A stretch of 64,000 nt of DNA from Paraburkholderia tropica (GCF_900109265.1 NZ_FNZM01000002.1:434001-498000); one strand, 5' to 3'; counted from the stretch's first letter, positions 17,414 through 27,181 are shown. The notes: generated by a model from the sequence alone, not told the origin. Program-made: numbers and translations.

Positions 17414-18484
17414 TCAGCTCATAGCCGCTTCGCGCAGACGCGAACGCTTGCCGTCGAGCTTCGAAAGCAGCGGTTTCTCCAGATACCGGTGAACCACCAG
17501 CGCGAACACCACCGCGATACAGGCCACGCACGCGGCGGCGAAATAAAGACTGAACGTCGAATGAAACACGCCCGCTTTGATCGCCTTCGCGAAGGCGTTC
17601 ATCCAGAAACCGTGCGTGAGATACAGCACATAGGAAGCGTTGCCGAGCGTCGTCAGCGAACGGCCGATGCGGTTTCGATCGTCGGGGATCTGCATGAACA
17701 GCGCGACCAGCAGCATGGACGGCAGGCCCCACGCCCACCATCTGAACGAATTCGGCAGACCGAACGTCGCGGTGTCGGGCGAGGCGGCGGAGGCCCACCA
17801 GAACAGCGCGACGCAAGCCAGCAACAGGAGTTGCCACGTGCGCCGGCCCAGCTCGGGCAAATGCGTGCCGATCGCACCGAGCGCAATGCCGAGCAGGAAT
17901 TCGATCACGAGCGGGCTGCCGTAATACTGCGCCTGCGCGGTTGCGCCGAGTTTATCGAGCACGAAGGGCACGGCGGCCAGCAGCGCGACGATGCCCAGCG
18001 TGCGTAGCCGCTGCCACGGCAAACACAGCACGACGGTGCAGACGAGATAGAAATACAGCTCGTAGATGAGCGTCCACGCCACGCCGAGAATCAGACCGGA
18101 CGACGTCGTGGGCGGCAACAGGAAAACCGATTCGGCGATGCCGACCGCGTCCAGTTCCATATGCTTGAACGCGAGCCCGCTGCCGGCCAGCACGACCATG
18201 ATGGCGACGCAGGCCCAATACGACGGAAAAATGCGCGTGAGGCGGCGGGAGAAGAATCGGCGTGCCGACGTTTGCGCGGAAAAGCCGCCCGTCGTATGCC
18301 ACATCACCAGTCCGCTGATGACGAAAAAGATATCGACGCCGCACGCGCCGACGCGCGTCGCCGAAGCGGGCACGATGGCCAGCGAACTGCCGGCGGCTTC
18401 TTCGAGAATGTGATGCGCGAGCACCGCGAACGCGGCGAAAAAGCGCAAATGCTGGAGGCCGTACAGGCGGGTTGGACGTGCCAT
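17414..18484 (-). CDS. Acyltransferase family 3 (OafA/NodX-type) membrane protein
   Basis: This 356-residue protein has about ten transmembrane helices and begins with the AT3 motif LQHLRFFAAFAVLAHHILEE, whose His is catalytically important in the family. It continues with DIFFVISGLVMW and RRLTRIFPSYW. Such proteins transfer acyl groups, usually acetyl, to sugars on the periplasmic side. Between the wza-wzc operon and the glycosyltransferases it probably acylates the exopolysaccharide repeat unit or polymer. It is transcribed opposite to its neighbours from its own promoter region. Confidence 0.88.
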   Translation of the reverse strand: MARPTRLYGLQHLRFFAAFAVLAHHILEEAAGSSLAIVPASATRVGACGVDIFFVISGLVMWHTTGGFSAQTSARRFFSRRLTRIFPSYWACVAIMVVLAGSGLAFKHMELDAVGIAESVFLLPPTTSSGLILGVAWTLIYELYFYLVCTVVLCLPWQRLRTLGIVALLAAVPFVLDKLGATAQAQYYGSPLVIEFLLGIALGAIGTHLPELGRRTWQLLLLACVALFWWASAASPDTATFGLPNSFRWWAWGLPSMLLVALFMQIPDDRNRIGRSLTTLGNASYVLYLTHGFWMNAFAKAIKAGVFHSTFSLYFAAACVACIAVVFALVVHRYLEKPLLSKLDGKRSRLREAAMS

Positions 18485-18858
18485 GGATGTCGTCGGTGAG
18501 TGCAGCGATGGCGAAAGGCGCCGCCCGGAATAGACGGGACGCGCTGACGCATTCGTCCAACTCGATGCTCCGGCGGCGTGGCGGGATTTTCCGGAGGAAT
18601 TATAGAAATGTCTTTATTTCAGCGGACCAATTAACTGCTTCGCTACGTGGTGCGCAGCACATTGCGCCTTGCTTGCGCTTCGGTCGCGCCTCGCTCGCGC
18701 CGCGCGCCGCGCGAAATGGCGCGGCATGAGCGTAGGCGAACATTCGACGCGGGGAAGATCGGCCACACTTCGGTCCATACCAATTGCATGGTGTGGCTCG
18801 TCGAATCCGGTCGTGTGTCGCGGTGCTTGCGCGCACGGATGACGCCGGGTCATGAGCG
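18485..18858. promoter_or_regulatory. Divergent intergenic region with a minus-strand -10 element
   Basis: This 374-bp gap between the acyltransferase and the glycosyltransferase operon contains a perfect TATAAT on the minus strand (18604-18599), about 115 nt upstream of the acyltransferase ATG, in an AT-richer patch (18595-18640). The -35 is weak. No gene is supported here; the plus-strand promoter is not obvious. Confidence 0.45.
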
Positions 18859-19980
18859 ATGCCCTGGACCGATCCAATGAAAGACCCGCTTGCTCCCAAT
18901 CTGCTGATCAACGGCCGTTTTCTCGGACGGCGCGCGACCGGCGTCGATCGTTTCGCGTTCGAGACCATTCGGGCGCTCGATCAATTGATCGAGTCGGGCG
19001 ATCCGCGTGTGGCCGGACTGCGCAGCGAGATCATCGTGCCCGCTGCGTTGGCGGGCATGGCGAATCCGTTCCGGCATGTCGGGCTGCGTGCGAGCGGCAA
19101 GGGCGGCGGTTTGCGTTGGGAACAACTGGCTTTGCCGCAGGCCGCGCGTGGGCGCTTGCTGCTCAATCTCTGCAATTCCGGGCCGCTGATGTATCGGCGT
19201 CAGGTCACGGTGTTGCACGATGCGGCGCCCGCGCGTGTGCCCGATAGCTACAGCCGCTCGTTCGTCGCGTGGTATCGGCTGATGGCGCCGCGTATCGGCC
19301 GGGTTTCGCAGCGCGTGATTACCGTGTCGGAATTCTCGCGGCGCGAGTTGTCCGACGCGTACCGGATTCCGGCGCGCAAGATCGGCGTGGTGTACGAGAG
19401 TGGCGAGCACATGCTGCGCGTGCAACAGGACGAGAACAAGGTGGCCGCGTCGCTGGGCGAGCGCCCCTTCGTGCTCGCCGTTGGCAGCCTCAATCGTCAC
19501 AAGAATTTTCAGCTTGTAGCCGATGCGGCGCGCCGGATTCGCGACGCGAAATTCGACATCGTGGTGGTGGGCGGCGGCGATGCCAAAGTCTACGGCACGG
19601 GGCAGGACGCGTTGCCCGGCTTCGTCAGGCATCTCGGCTACGTGAGCGACGGCGAACTGGCCGCGCTGTATCGCCGCGCGGCGTGCTTCGTGTATCCGTC
19701 GCGTTATGAAGGTTTTGGGCTGCCGCCGGTCGAGGCGCTGGCGCTCGGCTGTCCGGTGATCGCCTCGCGTCTGCCGGCCGTGCAGGAAGCGTGCGGCGAT
19801 GCCGTGCTCTACACCTCGCCGGACGACCCCGCGGAACTCGCGCAACTGCTCGAACGCATCACGGCCGACGCCGCGTTGCGCGCGACCCTGCGCGAACGTG
19901 GCCGCGCACGCACGGCGGAGCTGACTTGGCACGCCACCGCCGTCAAGCTGATCGAGGAGATTTCGCCGTGGCTAATGTAA
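18859..19980 (+). CDS. GT-B glycosyltransferase (GT4 type)
   Basis: This 373-residue protein has an N-terminal acceptor domain (NGRFLGRRATGVDRF) and a C-terminal donor domain with LAVGSLNRHKN, then E-G-F-G-L-P-P-V-E in the GT4 E-x7-E motif near residue 286, followed by ALGCPVIAS. The overall form resembles mannosyl- or rhamnosyltransferases of exopolysaccharide loci. It is the first gene of a tightly overlapping plus-strand operon running to 27157. ATG 18859 is used; ATG 18877, six codons later, is equally possible because neither has a strong ribosome-binding site. Confidence 0.87.
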   Translation: MPWTDPMKDPLAPNLLINGRFLGRRATGVDRFAFETIRALDQLIESGDPRVAGLRSEIIVPAALAGMANPFRHVGLRASGKGGGLRWEQLALPQAARGRLLLNLCNSGPLMYRRQVTVLHDAAPARVPDSYSRSFVAWYRLMAPRIGRVSQRVITVSEFSRRELSDAYRIPARKIGVVYESGEHMLRVQQDENKVAASLGERPFVLAVGSLNRHKNFQLVADAARRIRDAKFDIVVVGGGDAKVYGTGQDALPGFVRHLGYVSDGELAALYRRAACFVYPSRYEGFGLPPVEALALGCPVIASRLPAVQEACGDAVLYTSPDDPAELAQLLERITADAALRATLRERGRARTAELTWHATAVKLIEEISPWLM

Positions 19981-21230
19981 CACTTGCCTCGAACCTCGCC
20001 AATCTCGCGAACGTGGCCAATGTGGCTAACGTGGTCAATGCGGCGAACGACACGCGCCGCTTTGGCCGCGTCGCGCTCGTGCACGAATGGCTGGTGACCT
20101 ATGCGGGCTCGGAGAAGGTGGTCGAACAGATTCTCCAGCTGTTTCCGCAAGCCGATCTGTTCAGCGTGGTCGACTTCTTTCCGGAAGCGCAACGCGGCAA
20201 GCTCGGCGGACGTCATGCGAAAACGTCGTTCATTCAGCATCTGCCGCGCGCGCGTTCGTCGTTTCGCAGCTATTTGCCGCTGATGCCGCTCGCGATCGAG
20301 CAGTTCGATCTCTCTTCGTACGATCTCGTGATTTCGTCGAGCCACGCCGTGGCCAAGGGGATCTTGACGGGACCGAATCAGGTGCACGTGAGCTACGTGC
20401 ATTCGCCGATTCGCTATGCGTGGGATCTGCAGCATCAATATCTTTCCGAAGCGGGTTTGCAGCGCGGCGTGAAAAGCTGGATCGTGCGCATGCTGCTGCA
20501 TTACATGCGCATCTGGGATCAGCGCACGGCGCACGGCGTCGATACCTTCGTCGCCAATTCCGCCTTCGTGGGGCGGCGTATTCGCAAGGCCTACGGCAGC
20601 GAAGCGACCGTGGTGTATCCGCCCGTCGACGTGCAGCGTTTCGAATTGAGCGATCGGCACGAGGACTTCTATCTGATCGCCTCGCGCATGGTGCCGTACA
20701 AGCGCATTCCGCTGATTGTCGAGGCTTTCGCGGCGATGCCGTCCAAACGTCTCGTCGTGATCGGCGACGGCGCGGATTTCGAGCGCGTGAAAGCCTGCGC
20801 CGCGCCGAACGTGACCTTGCTCGGTTATCAGCCCGACTCGGTGCTCGTCGATCACATGCAACGCGCGCGCGCATTCGTCGTGGCAGCGGAAGAAGACTTC
20901 GGCATTTCGGTGGTCGAAGCCCAGGCGTGCGGCACGCCGGTGATCGCATTCGGACGCGGCGGCTCGCGCGAGATCGTGATCGATTCGCCGGACCCGGAAC
21001 GTGGCACCGGCCTCTTCTTCGCGGAGCAGAGCGTGGAGGCCATCGTCGAAGCAGTGGAACGCTTCGAGCGTCAGCCCGCGCTCAAGCCCGAGGTATGCAG
21101 GCGCAATGCGATGCGCTTCACGGAAGAGCGCTTCAAACAGGAGTTTCTCAGCGTGGTTGAGCGCGCGATGGACGCCGGCAAGGGCTTCACCGATGCGCCA
21201 CAAGTGGTGCGGCGGTGGCAGTCGGCATGA
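19968..21230 (+). CDS. GT-B glycosyltransferase (GT4, WcaI/mannosyltransferase-like)
   Basis: Translation from GTG 19968, eight bases after GAGGAG, gives 420 residues and overlaps the previous gene by 13 bp. After a repetitive N-terminus of N-V-A-like triplets (about residues 9-25) the GT-B fold begins at RVALVHEWLVTYAGSEKV. The donor-site motif E-E-D-F-G-I-S-V-V-E and CGTPVIAFGRGG lie near residue 310. The family includes enzymes transferring mannose or fucose to lipid-linked intermediates. The longer in-frame extension to 19791 lies entirely inside the previous gene and is rejected. Confidence 0.87.
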   Translation: MANVTLASNLANLANVANVANVVNAANDTRRFGRVALVHEWLVTYAGSEKVVEQILQLFPQADLFSVVDFFPEAQRGKLGGRHAKTSFIQHLPRARSSFRSYLPLMPLAIEQFDLSSYDLVISSSHAVAKGILTGPNQVHVSYVHSPIRYAWDLQHQYLSEAGLQRGVKSWIVRMLLHYMRIWDQRTAHGVDTFVANSAFVGRRIRKAYGSEATVVYPPVDVQRFELSDRHEDFYLIASRMVPYKRIPLIVEAFAAMPSKRLVVIGDGADFERVKACAAPNVTLLGYQPDSVLVDHMQRARAFVVAAEEDFGISVVEAQACGTPVIAFGRGGSREIVIDSPDPERGTGLFFAEQSVEAIVEAVERFERQPALKPEVCRRNAMRFTEERFKQEFLSVVERAMDAGKGFTDAPQVVRRWQSA

Positions 21231-21357
21231 CGGTTGTTCGAGCGCGCTTCGAATGTGCTTCGAATGTGCCTTGAGCCGCTGCCATAAGCAGGCCTGACGA
21301 CATGAGCGACATCGCGCGCGCGTGATCGGCGGGCGAACGAATCTTGGGGGCAGGGAC

Positions 21358-22749
21358 GTGTCGATATACGGGTTGATCGTGTTCGTCACCGGACTGGTGG
21401 CGTTGTACACCTCGCATCGCTGCGCCATCTACGCGATGATGGTGTTTGCGCTGTTTGGCAGCACACAGGCGGTGGGCCTCGGCAGCATCGGGATCTTGCC
21501 TGCGCAACTCTTTCTGGCTTTTTTCGCGATCCGGGCGTTCAATCTCGCCGGCGGCAAGACGCTCGCCGATGCGGTCTCGCTCGACAAGCCCGGCTTCTGG
21601 CTGCTGTGCACCTGCGTATGGGGCGTCGTGGGCGCGATCCTGTTGCCGCGCCTGCTGCTCGGCTCGACGCTCGTGTATCCGGTCGACCGCAGCAGCCAGG
21701 AAGTGCTGCTCAAACCGCTCGGGCCGGTGTCCGGCAATCTGTCCCAGTCGGTCTATTGCGTCAGCGATGTGATCGTCTATTGCGCGACCTACGCGTTCCT
21801 CAAATATCGCGGCGTCTATCGAACGCTCGCGAATGCGATCTTCGTGCTGGCAGCGCTCGACGTGGTTGCCGGTTGCCTCGATATCGTCTTTCACGCGGCC
21901 GGTATCGATGCGATGTCCGCGATCAAGACCGCTCAATTCGCCGACCTGACCGGCGAGGAAATGGGCGGCCTCGTGCGCATCAGCGGCACCTTCAGCGAGA
22001 CCTCGGCGTTCTCGGGTTTTACGCTGCCGCTGTTCATCTTCTGCCTGAATCTCTGGCTCGTGGGCTATCGCACCAAAATCGCGGGCTCGCTCGCGCTGGC
22101 CACGGGCATTTTGCTGCTGCTGTCGACGTCGGGCACGGCCTATGTCGGGCTCGGCGCTTACGCGGGCGTGCTCGTGTTCAGCCGCCCCGGCGTGATCTCG
22201 CGTTCGGCGATCGCGCGCAAGCAGCGGCTCTGGGTGGTCGGCGCCTGCGCGGGGCTGCTGGTCGTGCTTTACGTGATTCTGTTCCTGCCGAGCGTGGCCA
22301 ATGCGATCACCGACTTCTTCAACACGGCCGTGTTCAGCAAGGCCGGCAGTTCGTCGGGCGTCGAGCGGATGGGCTGGAACGCGCAGGGCGTCACCAACTT
22401 TCTTGATACCTATGGCATCGGCGTCGGGCTCGGCAGCATTCGCACGTCGAGCTTCCTGATCGTCGTGCTGGCGAATCTCGGCGTGGTGGGCGTGGTGTGC
22501 TACGGCATGTTTCTCGGTACGTCGCTGCTCACGCCGATCCCCAGCGCGTACGGCTTCAGCGAGCGCGCCATCTGCTACGCGGCTCGTCACGGCATGATTG
22601 CGACGCTCATCGTGGCCTCCGCTTCCGCCGGGGTGTTCGAACTGGGCGCGCCGTTCTACATCTTCGCGGCGGCGGCCGGAGCCCTGTCGCCGCGCGTATC
22701 GCGTCGCACGATGGCGCGTGCGCGCTGGGTTTCGCAGGGGGGATCATGA
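21358..22749 (+). CDS. Wzy-type polysaccharide polymerase candidate (O-antigen ligase-like)
   Basis: This 463-residue protein has about ten to twelve hydrophobic segments and a large hydrophilic loop (about residues 320-370, containing SSGVERMGWNAQG), the topology of Wzy polymerases. Sequence alone does not define Wzy, so the call rests on topology, on its place between glycosyltransferases and a flippase, and on the Wza/Wzc pair upstream. GTG 21358 begins just before the first helix; an in-frame start at 21322 adds a polar leader. It overlaps the flippase gene by ATGA. Confidence 0.78.
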   Translation: MSIYGLIVFVTGLVALYTSHRCAIYAMMVFALFGSTQAVGLGSIGILPAQLFLAFFAIRAFNLAGGKTLADAVSLDKPGFWLLCTCVWGVVGAILLPRLLLGSTLVYPVDRSSQEVLLKPLGPVSGNLSQSVYCVSDVIVYCATYAFLKYRGVYRTLANAIFVLAALDVVAGCLDIVFHAAGIDAMSAIKTAQFADLTGEEMGGLVRISGTFSETSAFSGFTLPLFIFCLNLWLVGYRTKIAGSLALATGILLLLSTSGTAYVGLGAYAGVLVFSRPGVISRSAIARKQRLWVVGACAGLLVVLYVILFLPSVANAITDFFNTAVFSKAGSSSGVERMGWNAQGVTNFLDTYGIGVGLGSIRTSSFLIVVLANLGVVGVVCYGMFLGTSLLTPIPSAYGFSERAICYAARHGMIATLIVASASAGVFELGAPFYIFAAAAGALSPRVSRRTMARARWVSQGGS

Positions 22750-24044
22750 AAAAGCTCGACACCTCGCTGTCGAAACTCGATCTGTTCGCCGTCTACCTGT
22801 CGTACGCGTTTCGCTACCTTTATCCGCTCGTCCTGATTCCTTATTACGGACGCGTGCTGGGCGCGGGCGGCTACGGCGTGGTGCTGGCCGGCACGTCGTT
22901 GTCGAATTCGCTGTGGTTGTTCGTGAACTTCGGCTTGTCGACGGTCGGCGGACGCGAACTCGTGCAAACCGATCAGGCGGGCCATCACGACGTGGTCTTT
23001 CGCGAGCACTTCACGGCGCGCCTCGTGATCGCGGCACCGGCGGTAGTGATCGGCCTGATCGCGGCATTTCGTTCTGATGTGATTTCGAGCGTGCCGTACG
23101 CGCCGTTCTTCATCGTCGCGGGCGGTATTCTCGCCGCGTTCAATCTCGGCTGGTATTTCTCCAGCACGGGCCGCGTGCGTACGAACATGGCGATCGAAGT
23201 CATGGGGCTCGCGCTGTCGCTCATGATGCTGTTCGTGTTCATTCACAAGCCTTCGGACGTCGGCCTTGTTTTTCCGTTGACCTTCGCTTCCGGGCTGCTG
23301 CAAACCGGCGTGTCCTACTGGCTGGTCCGCAAGGAGTCGACGGGCTGGCTCGTGCCGCTGCGTGCCGCGTTCGCGCTGATCAAGCGTTCCACCACGATCT
23401 TTCTCTACAACGGCACGGCGATTCTGATGCTTGCCGCGTCGTCGTACATTTTGTCGCTGATGGCCTCGCCCGCCGAAGTCGGCGCGTTCGGGATCTCCGA
23501 GCGCCTGATCGCCGCCGCTTTAGGCGTGATGGCGCCCGCCGCCCAGGTGCTCGCGCCGAAAGTCATGTATCTGGTCGCGCACGACGAAGCGAAAGCCAAC
23601 TGGTTCGCGCGGCGCATTTTTGCCGTGTTTCTCGTGGGCGCGATCGCGGGCGTGATTCTCACCGAAGCCCTCTCGGACTGGCTCGTGCCGCTCGCATTCG
23701 GTCAGGAATTCCGCCCCGCCGTGCCGATTCTCAACCTGATGGTGTTCGTGTTGCCGATCAGCGTGTGCACGCGCGTGCTGGGTCTGTATTTCATCTTGCC
23801 GCGCAAGCTCGAACGACTGTTGCTGTGGACGGGCTTCGCGAGCGCGCTGGTGAATCTGCTGGTGGCGATTCCGCTGGCCAGCTATCGCGGCGCGGAAGGC
23901 ATGGCCGAAGCACGCTTGATCGGCGAAACCGCCTTGCTCGCGATGCTGATCTTCGGCGTCTCGCGCGCGGGCTTGCTGCGCGGTTTTATCGGCAATGGCA
24001 ATGCAGTGTCCTTGAATGCGCGACTGGCGCGCTGGCGCGAATAA
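22746..24044 (+). CDS. Wzx-type oligosaccharide flippase (MOP superfamily)
   Basis: This 432-residue protein has twelve predicted helices and the typical N-terminal YLSYAFRYLYPLVLIPYYGR-like segment, where the acceptor-facing Arg and Pro-Tyr-Gly are characteristic of MOP flippases, followed by ANFGLS-like NFGLSTVG. It moves the undecaprenyl-linked repeat unit to the periplasmic face for Wzy. Its ATG overlaps the stop codon of the preceding gene (ATGA), implying translational coupling. Confidence 0.9.
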   Translation: MKKLDTSLSKLDLFAVYLSYAFRYLYPLVLIPYYGRVLGAGGYGVVLAGTSLSNSLWLFVNFGLSTVGGRELVQTDQAGHHDVVFREHFTARLVIAAPAVVIGLIAAFRSDVISSVPYAPFFIVAGGILAAFNLGWYFSSTGRVRTNMAIEVMGLALSLMMLFVFIHKPSDVGLVFPLTFASGLLQTGVSYWLVRKESTGWLVPLRAAFALIKRSTTIFLYNGTAILMLAASSYILSLMASPAEVGAFGISERLIAAALGVMAPAAQVLAPKVMYLVAHDEAKANWFARRIFAVFLVGAIAGVILTEALSDWLVPLAFGQEFRPAVPILNLMVFVLPISVCTRVLGLYFILPRKLERLLLWTGFASALVNLLVAIPLASYRGAEGMAEARLIGETALLAMLIFGVSRAGLLRGFIGNGNAVSLNARLARWRE

Positions 24045-24063
24045 CTTCGCAACAGGTAAAACA

Positions 24064-24960
24064 ATGAATCCGTCTCCTTTCGACAAGAAGCCGAAAGTCT
24101 GCGTGATCTTCCCGACGCTGGGGCGTGCGGAAATTCTTCAGCAGGTCGTCGCCTTTGTGGACCTGCAAACGGTCAAACCCGATCTGATCATCGTGTCCTG
24201 CGTGTCGGATGCGGACGTCGGCGACCTGCGCTCGCGGCCCGGCCTGCTCGTGATCCAGGGGCGGCCCGGCAGTTCGGTGCAGCGCAATCGCGCGCTCGAT
24301 CATGTGCCGTCCGATTTCGACGTCGTCATTATTCTCGACGACGATTTCCTCATGCATGGCCGCTGGATCGCCGAGGCATTGAAGGCGCTCGAAACCGACG
24401 CCTCGATTGCCTGCGTGACGGGCACCGTGCTCGCTGACGGCATTCACGGCCCCGGCTACTCATACGAGGAAGCGCGCGCGATCGTCGCGAACACGAACGA
24501 CCTGCCGGGCGACATGCACATCGCGCCGACCGGCGGTCCGTACGGCTGCAACATGGCGTTCCGGTGCAGCAGCATTGCGGGGCTGCGTTTCGACGAACGT
24601 CTCGTGCTGTACGGCTGGCAGGAGGATCGCGATTTCGGCGGCCAGATCTGGAATCGCGGCGGCCGCGTCGTGCGCATCAATACGGCGGTGGGCGTGCATA
24701 TGGGCGTCAAGCGCGGACGCGTATCCGGGCGCAAGTTCGGCTATTCGCAGGTGATCAATCCGCTGTATCTGGTGCAGAAGAAAACCATGCCGCTGCGCGA
24801 CGCGCTGCGTCATGTGCTGCGCAATGTATCGAGCAATGTCGTGCGCAGCTTCGTGCCGGAACCGTGGGTCGACCGGCGCGGGCGCTTGCGCGGCAACTGG
24901 ATCGGCGTCTGCGATTTCGTGCGCGGCCGACTGACGCCCGAGCGCGCGGAAAAACTATGA
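24064..24960 (+). CDS. Family 2 glycosyltransferase (GT-A)
   Basis: This 298-residue protein has VCVIFPTLGRAEILQQVV near residue 11, GRPGSSVQRNRALDH, and the DxD-type motif VVIILDDDFLMHG near residue 95. GWQEDRDFGGQIW near residue 186 fits the ED catalytic base motif. It resembles rhamnosyltransferase-like GT2 enzymes. The start ATG 24064 lies 20 bp after the flippase stop, and the 3' end overlaps the next gene by ATGA. Confidence 0.87.
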   Translation: MNPSPFDKKPKVCVIFPTLGRAEILQQVVAFVDLQTVKPDLIIVSCVSDADVGDLRSRPGLLVIQGRPGSSVQRNRALDHVPSDFDVVIILDDDFLMHGRWIAEALKALETDASIACVTGTVLADGIHGPGYSYEEARAIVANTNDLPGDMHIAPTGGPYGCNMAFRCSSIAGLRFDERLVLYGWQEDRDFGGQIWNRGGRVVRINTAVGVHMGVKRGRVSGRKFGYSQVINPLYLVQKKTMPLRDALRHVLRNVSSNVVRSFVPEPWVDRRGRLRGNWIGVCDFVRGRLTPERAEKL

Positions 24961-26057
24961 GGACGATTGCGTTCAACGGCAAATTCTTCGGCGCGGCGCC
25001 GACGGGCGTGCATCGGGTGGCCGAACAGCTCGTGGCGGCCACCGACGCGTTGATTGCCGCGCACGCAGGCGGCGACGTCGATTACGCGCTGGTGGTGAGA
25101 GATCGCGTGAACGTGCCGCGTTACCGCAATATCGCGTGCATTCGCGAGAGCCGCTGGGCGCGCCGCATGCATCGCATTGCATGGGAGCAGTGCTATTTTC
25201 CGTTTGCGCGGCGCCGCGATTTCATTCTCAACCTCTGCAATCTCGGGCCGCTGCTGCACCGTGATTCGGCAACGATGATTCACGACGCGCAGGTTTATTC
25301 GTCGCCCGATTCCTATTCGCTGCCTTTCCGCCTCTGGTACAAGTTTCAATATTTCTTTATTGGCAAGCGGCACAAGATCATCTTCACTGTTTCCGAGTTC
25401 TCGAAACGGGAACTGGTGCGTTACGGCATTGCGAGCGCGGACAAGATCGTCGTGGTGCATAACGGCTGCGATCATGTTTTTCAGGTGCGTCCCGACGAAA
25501 CACTGTTGGCTGCGTTGAAACTCACGCCCGAGCGTTACGTGCTGGCGCTCGCGAATACGCAGCGTCACAAGAATATCGGCGTGTTGTTAAAAGCATTTGC
25601 CGATCCGGCATTGCGCGACATCGAACTGGTTTTGTTCGGCGGCGCGACGCGCGCGGATTTCGAATCGCTCGGCCATGTCGTGCCGCCGAACGCGCGATTC
25701 GCGGGCCGCGTGAGCGATGCGCAACTCGTCGGTCTGATGCAGCGCGCGGGGGCGCTCGCGTTTCCTTCGCTGACCGAAGGCTTCGGCTTGCCGCCGCTGG
25801 AGGCAATGGCGCTCGGCTGCCCGGTGATCGCCGCGCCGCTTGGCGCGCTGCCGGAAGTGTGCGATGACGCGGCTTTATACGCCGATCCGTTCGACGCGAG
25901 CGCGTGGCGCGCGCAGATTCTCACGGCGCTCGACGACGTGTCCGCGCGGCAATCGCTGATCGCGAGCGGATACGGCCAGGCGGCGCGCTTCACCTGGCAG
26001 TCGGCGGCCCGCAGTCTGGTCGAATCGCTGCGAACCGTGACCGGCGCGACGCGCTGA
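24957..26057 (+). CDS. GT-B glycosyltransferase (GT4 type)
   Basis: This 366-residue protein resembles the gene at 18859 throughout. It starts with FNGKFFGAAPTGVHRVAEQ, has FTVSEFSKRELVRYG in the middle, LALANTQRHKN, and the motif E-G-F-G-L-P-P-L-E with ALGCPVIAAP. The two genes are probably paralogues that add chemically related residues in one repeat unit. The start overlaps the previous stop (ATGA). Confidence 0.88.
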   Translation: MRTIAFNGKFFGAAPTGVHRVAEQLVAATDALIAAHAGGDVDYALVVRDRVNVPRYRNIACIRESRWARRMHRIAWEQCYFPFARRRDFILNLCNLGPLLHRDSATMIHDAQVYSSPDSYSLPFRLWYKFQYFFIGKRHKIIFTVSEFSKRELVRYGIASADKIVVVHNGCDHVFQVRPDETLLAALKLTPERYVLALANTQRHKNIGVLLKAFADPALRDIELVLFGGATRADFESLGHVVPPNARFAGRVSDAQLVGLMQRAGALAFPSLTEGFGLPPLEAMALGCPVIAAPLGALPEVCDDAALYADPFDASAWRAQILTALDDVSARQSLIASGYGQAARFTWQSAARSLVESLRTVTGATR

Positions 26058-26080
26058 TGCAACGCATAGTGGAGCAAGCA

Positions 26081-27157
26081 ATGTCGATCGATGTCGATTT
26101 TTCGCTGGCGCTGAACGACCGCACCGGCAAGCTATTTCTCGGCAAGGATATTATTTCGACGCTGGGCGGGCAGGTCTCGCGCGTGCGTTACGGACGGTGG
26201 CACGAGTTTCCGCACAGCGATCTGATGCGCCGCGTCGTGGGCCGTCTGACGCACAAGGAAACGCTCGCGCGCGTGTATCGCTCGCCGTTCGCCGCGGTGT
26301 TGCCGGTGATACGCGATCCGCGTCCGACCTTGCATCTCGATCCGTTGAGCGTGGTGCGCCATCGGCTGGAGCCGCGCGATATCGTGCTGTGTCACGATGT
26401 CGGGCCGATCACGCATCCGCAGTATTTCGCGCCAGGCGTCGACGATCTGTATCTGCGTGCGTACGACCAGATTCGCCGCGTGAAACCGCATATGGTGTTT
26501 GTCAGCAAGACTTCGCAGCAGGAATTTCACCGGCTGTATGGCTGTGATTTTGCGTCGTCGAAGGTGATTTACATTCCCACGCGGCTCGGCGTGAAGGACG
26601 GCGAAGCGAAGGCTGTCGACGGTGTGGGCGCGCGTTTTCTGTTGACGGTCGGCAGCGTGGGCGATCGCAAGAATCAGGCGCGCTGCATCGAGGCGTTCGC
26701 GGCGAGCAGACTCGCGCAGCAAGGCTGGCAGTATGTCGTGGTGGGTGGCCGCGAGCCGGGCGCCGACACGGCCATTAATCTCGCGCGGCAGACGCCAGGC
26801 GTCGTGCTGCCCGGTTATACGACGGACGAGCAATTGCGCTGGCTGTACCGCAACGCATCCGGCTTCGTGCTGATGAGCTTGCTCGAAGGTTTCGGCATGC
26901 CGGTGATCGAGGCGATCGAGCACGACTTGCCGTGCCTCGTGTCGCGCTCCAGCATTCTGACTGAAGTGGGCGGCGACGCGATGCTCGACGCCGATCCGCT
27001 CGAACTCGAATCGATCGCGATGGGCATGCAGGCGCTCGCCGCCATGCCCGCCGACGAGCGTCAGCGCAGAATCGACCAGGCTCGCCGCCATTTGCAGATC
27101 TTCGCGCGCGAACCGATTCTTGCCTGCTGGCGGGAATTGATCGAGCGGATGGGCTGA
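26081..27157 (+). CDS. GT-B glycosyltransferase (GT4 type)
   Basis: This 358-residue protein has LLTVGSVGDRKNQARCIEAF near residue 185 and the donor motif E-G-F-G-M-P-V-I-E near residue 269, with a C-terminal helix. ATG 26081 follows GGAG at six bases; ATG 26057, which overlaps the previous stop codon, is an alternative that adds eight residues. It is the last gene of the glycosyltransferase operon and ends 24 bp from the convergent SGNH hydrolase gene, with no terminator visible between. Confidence 0.86.
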   Translation: MSIDVDFSLALNDRTGKLFLGKDIISTLGGQVSRVRYGRWHEFPHSDLMRRVVGRLTHKETLARVYRSPFAAVLPVIRDPRPTLHLDPLSVVRHRLEPRDIVLCHDVGPITHPQYFAPGVDDLYLRAYDQIRRVKPHMVFVSKTSQQEFHRLYGCDFASSKVIYIPTRLGVKDGEAKAVDGVGARFLLTVGSVGDRKNQARCIEAFAASRLAQQGWQYVVVGGREPGADTAINLARQTPGVVLPGYTTDEQLRWLYRNASGFVLMSLLEGFGMPVIEAIEHDLPCLVSRSSILTEVGGDAMLDADPLELESIAMGMQALAAMPADERQRRIDQARRHLQIFAREPILACWRELIERMG

Positions 27158-27181
27158 GAGCGGGCTAACGCTTCGAGTGAT

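Noticed and set aside
19791..19967. In-frame N-terminal extension of the glycosyltransferase at 19968
   Set aside because: It lies wholly inside the previous gene in another frame and lacks a start signal; GTG 19968 has GAGGAG in place.
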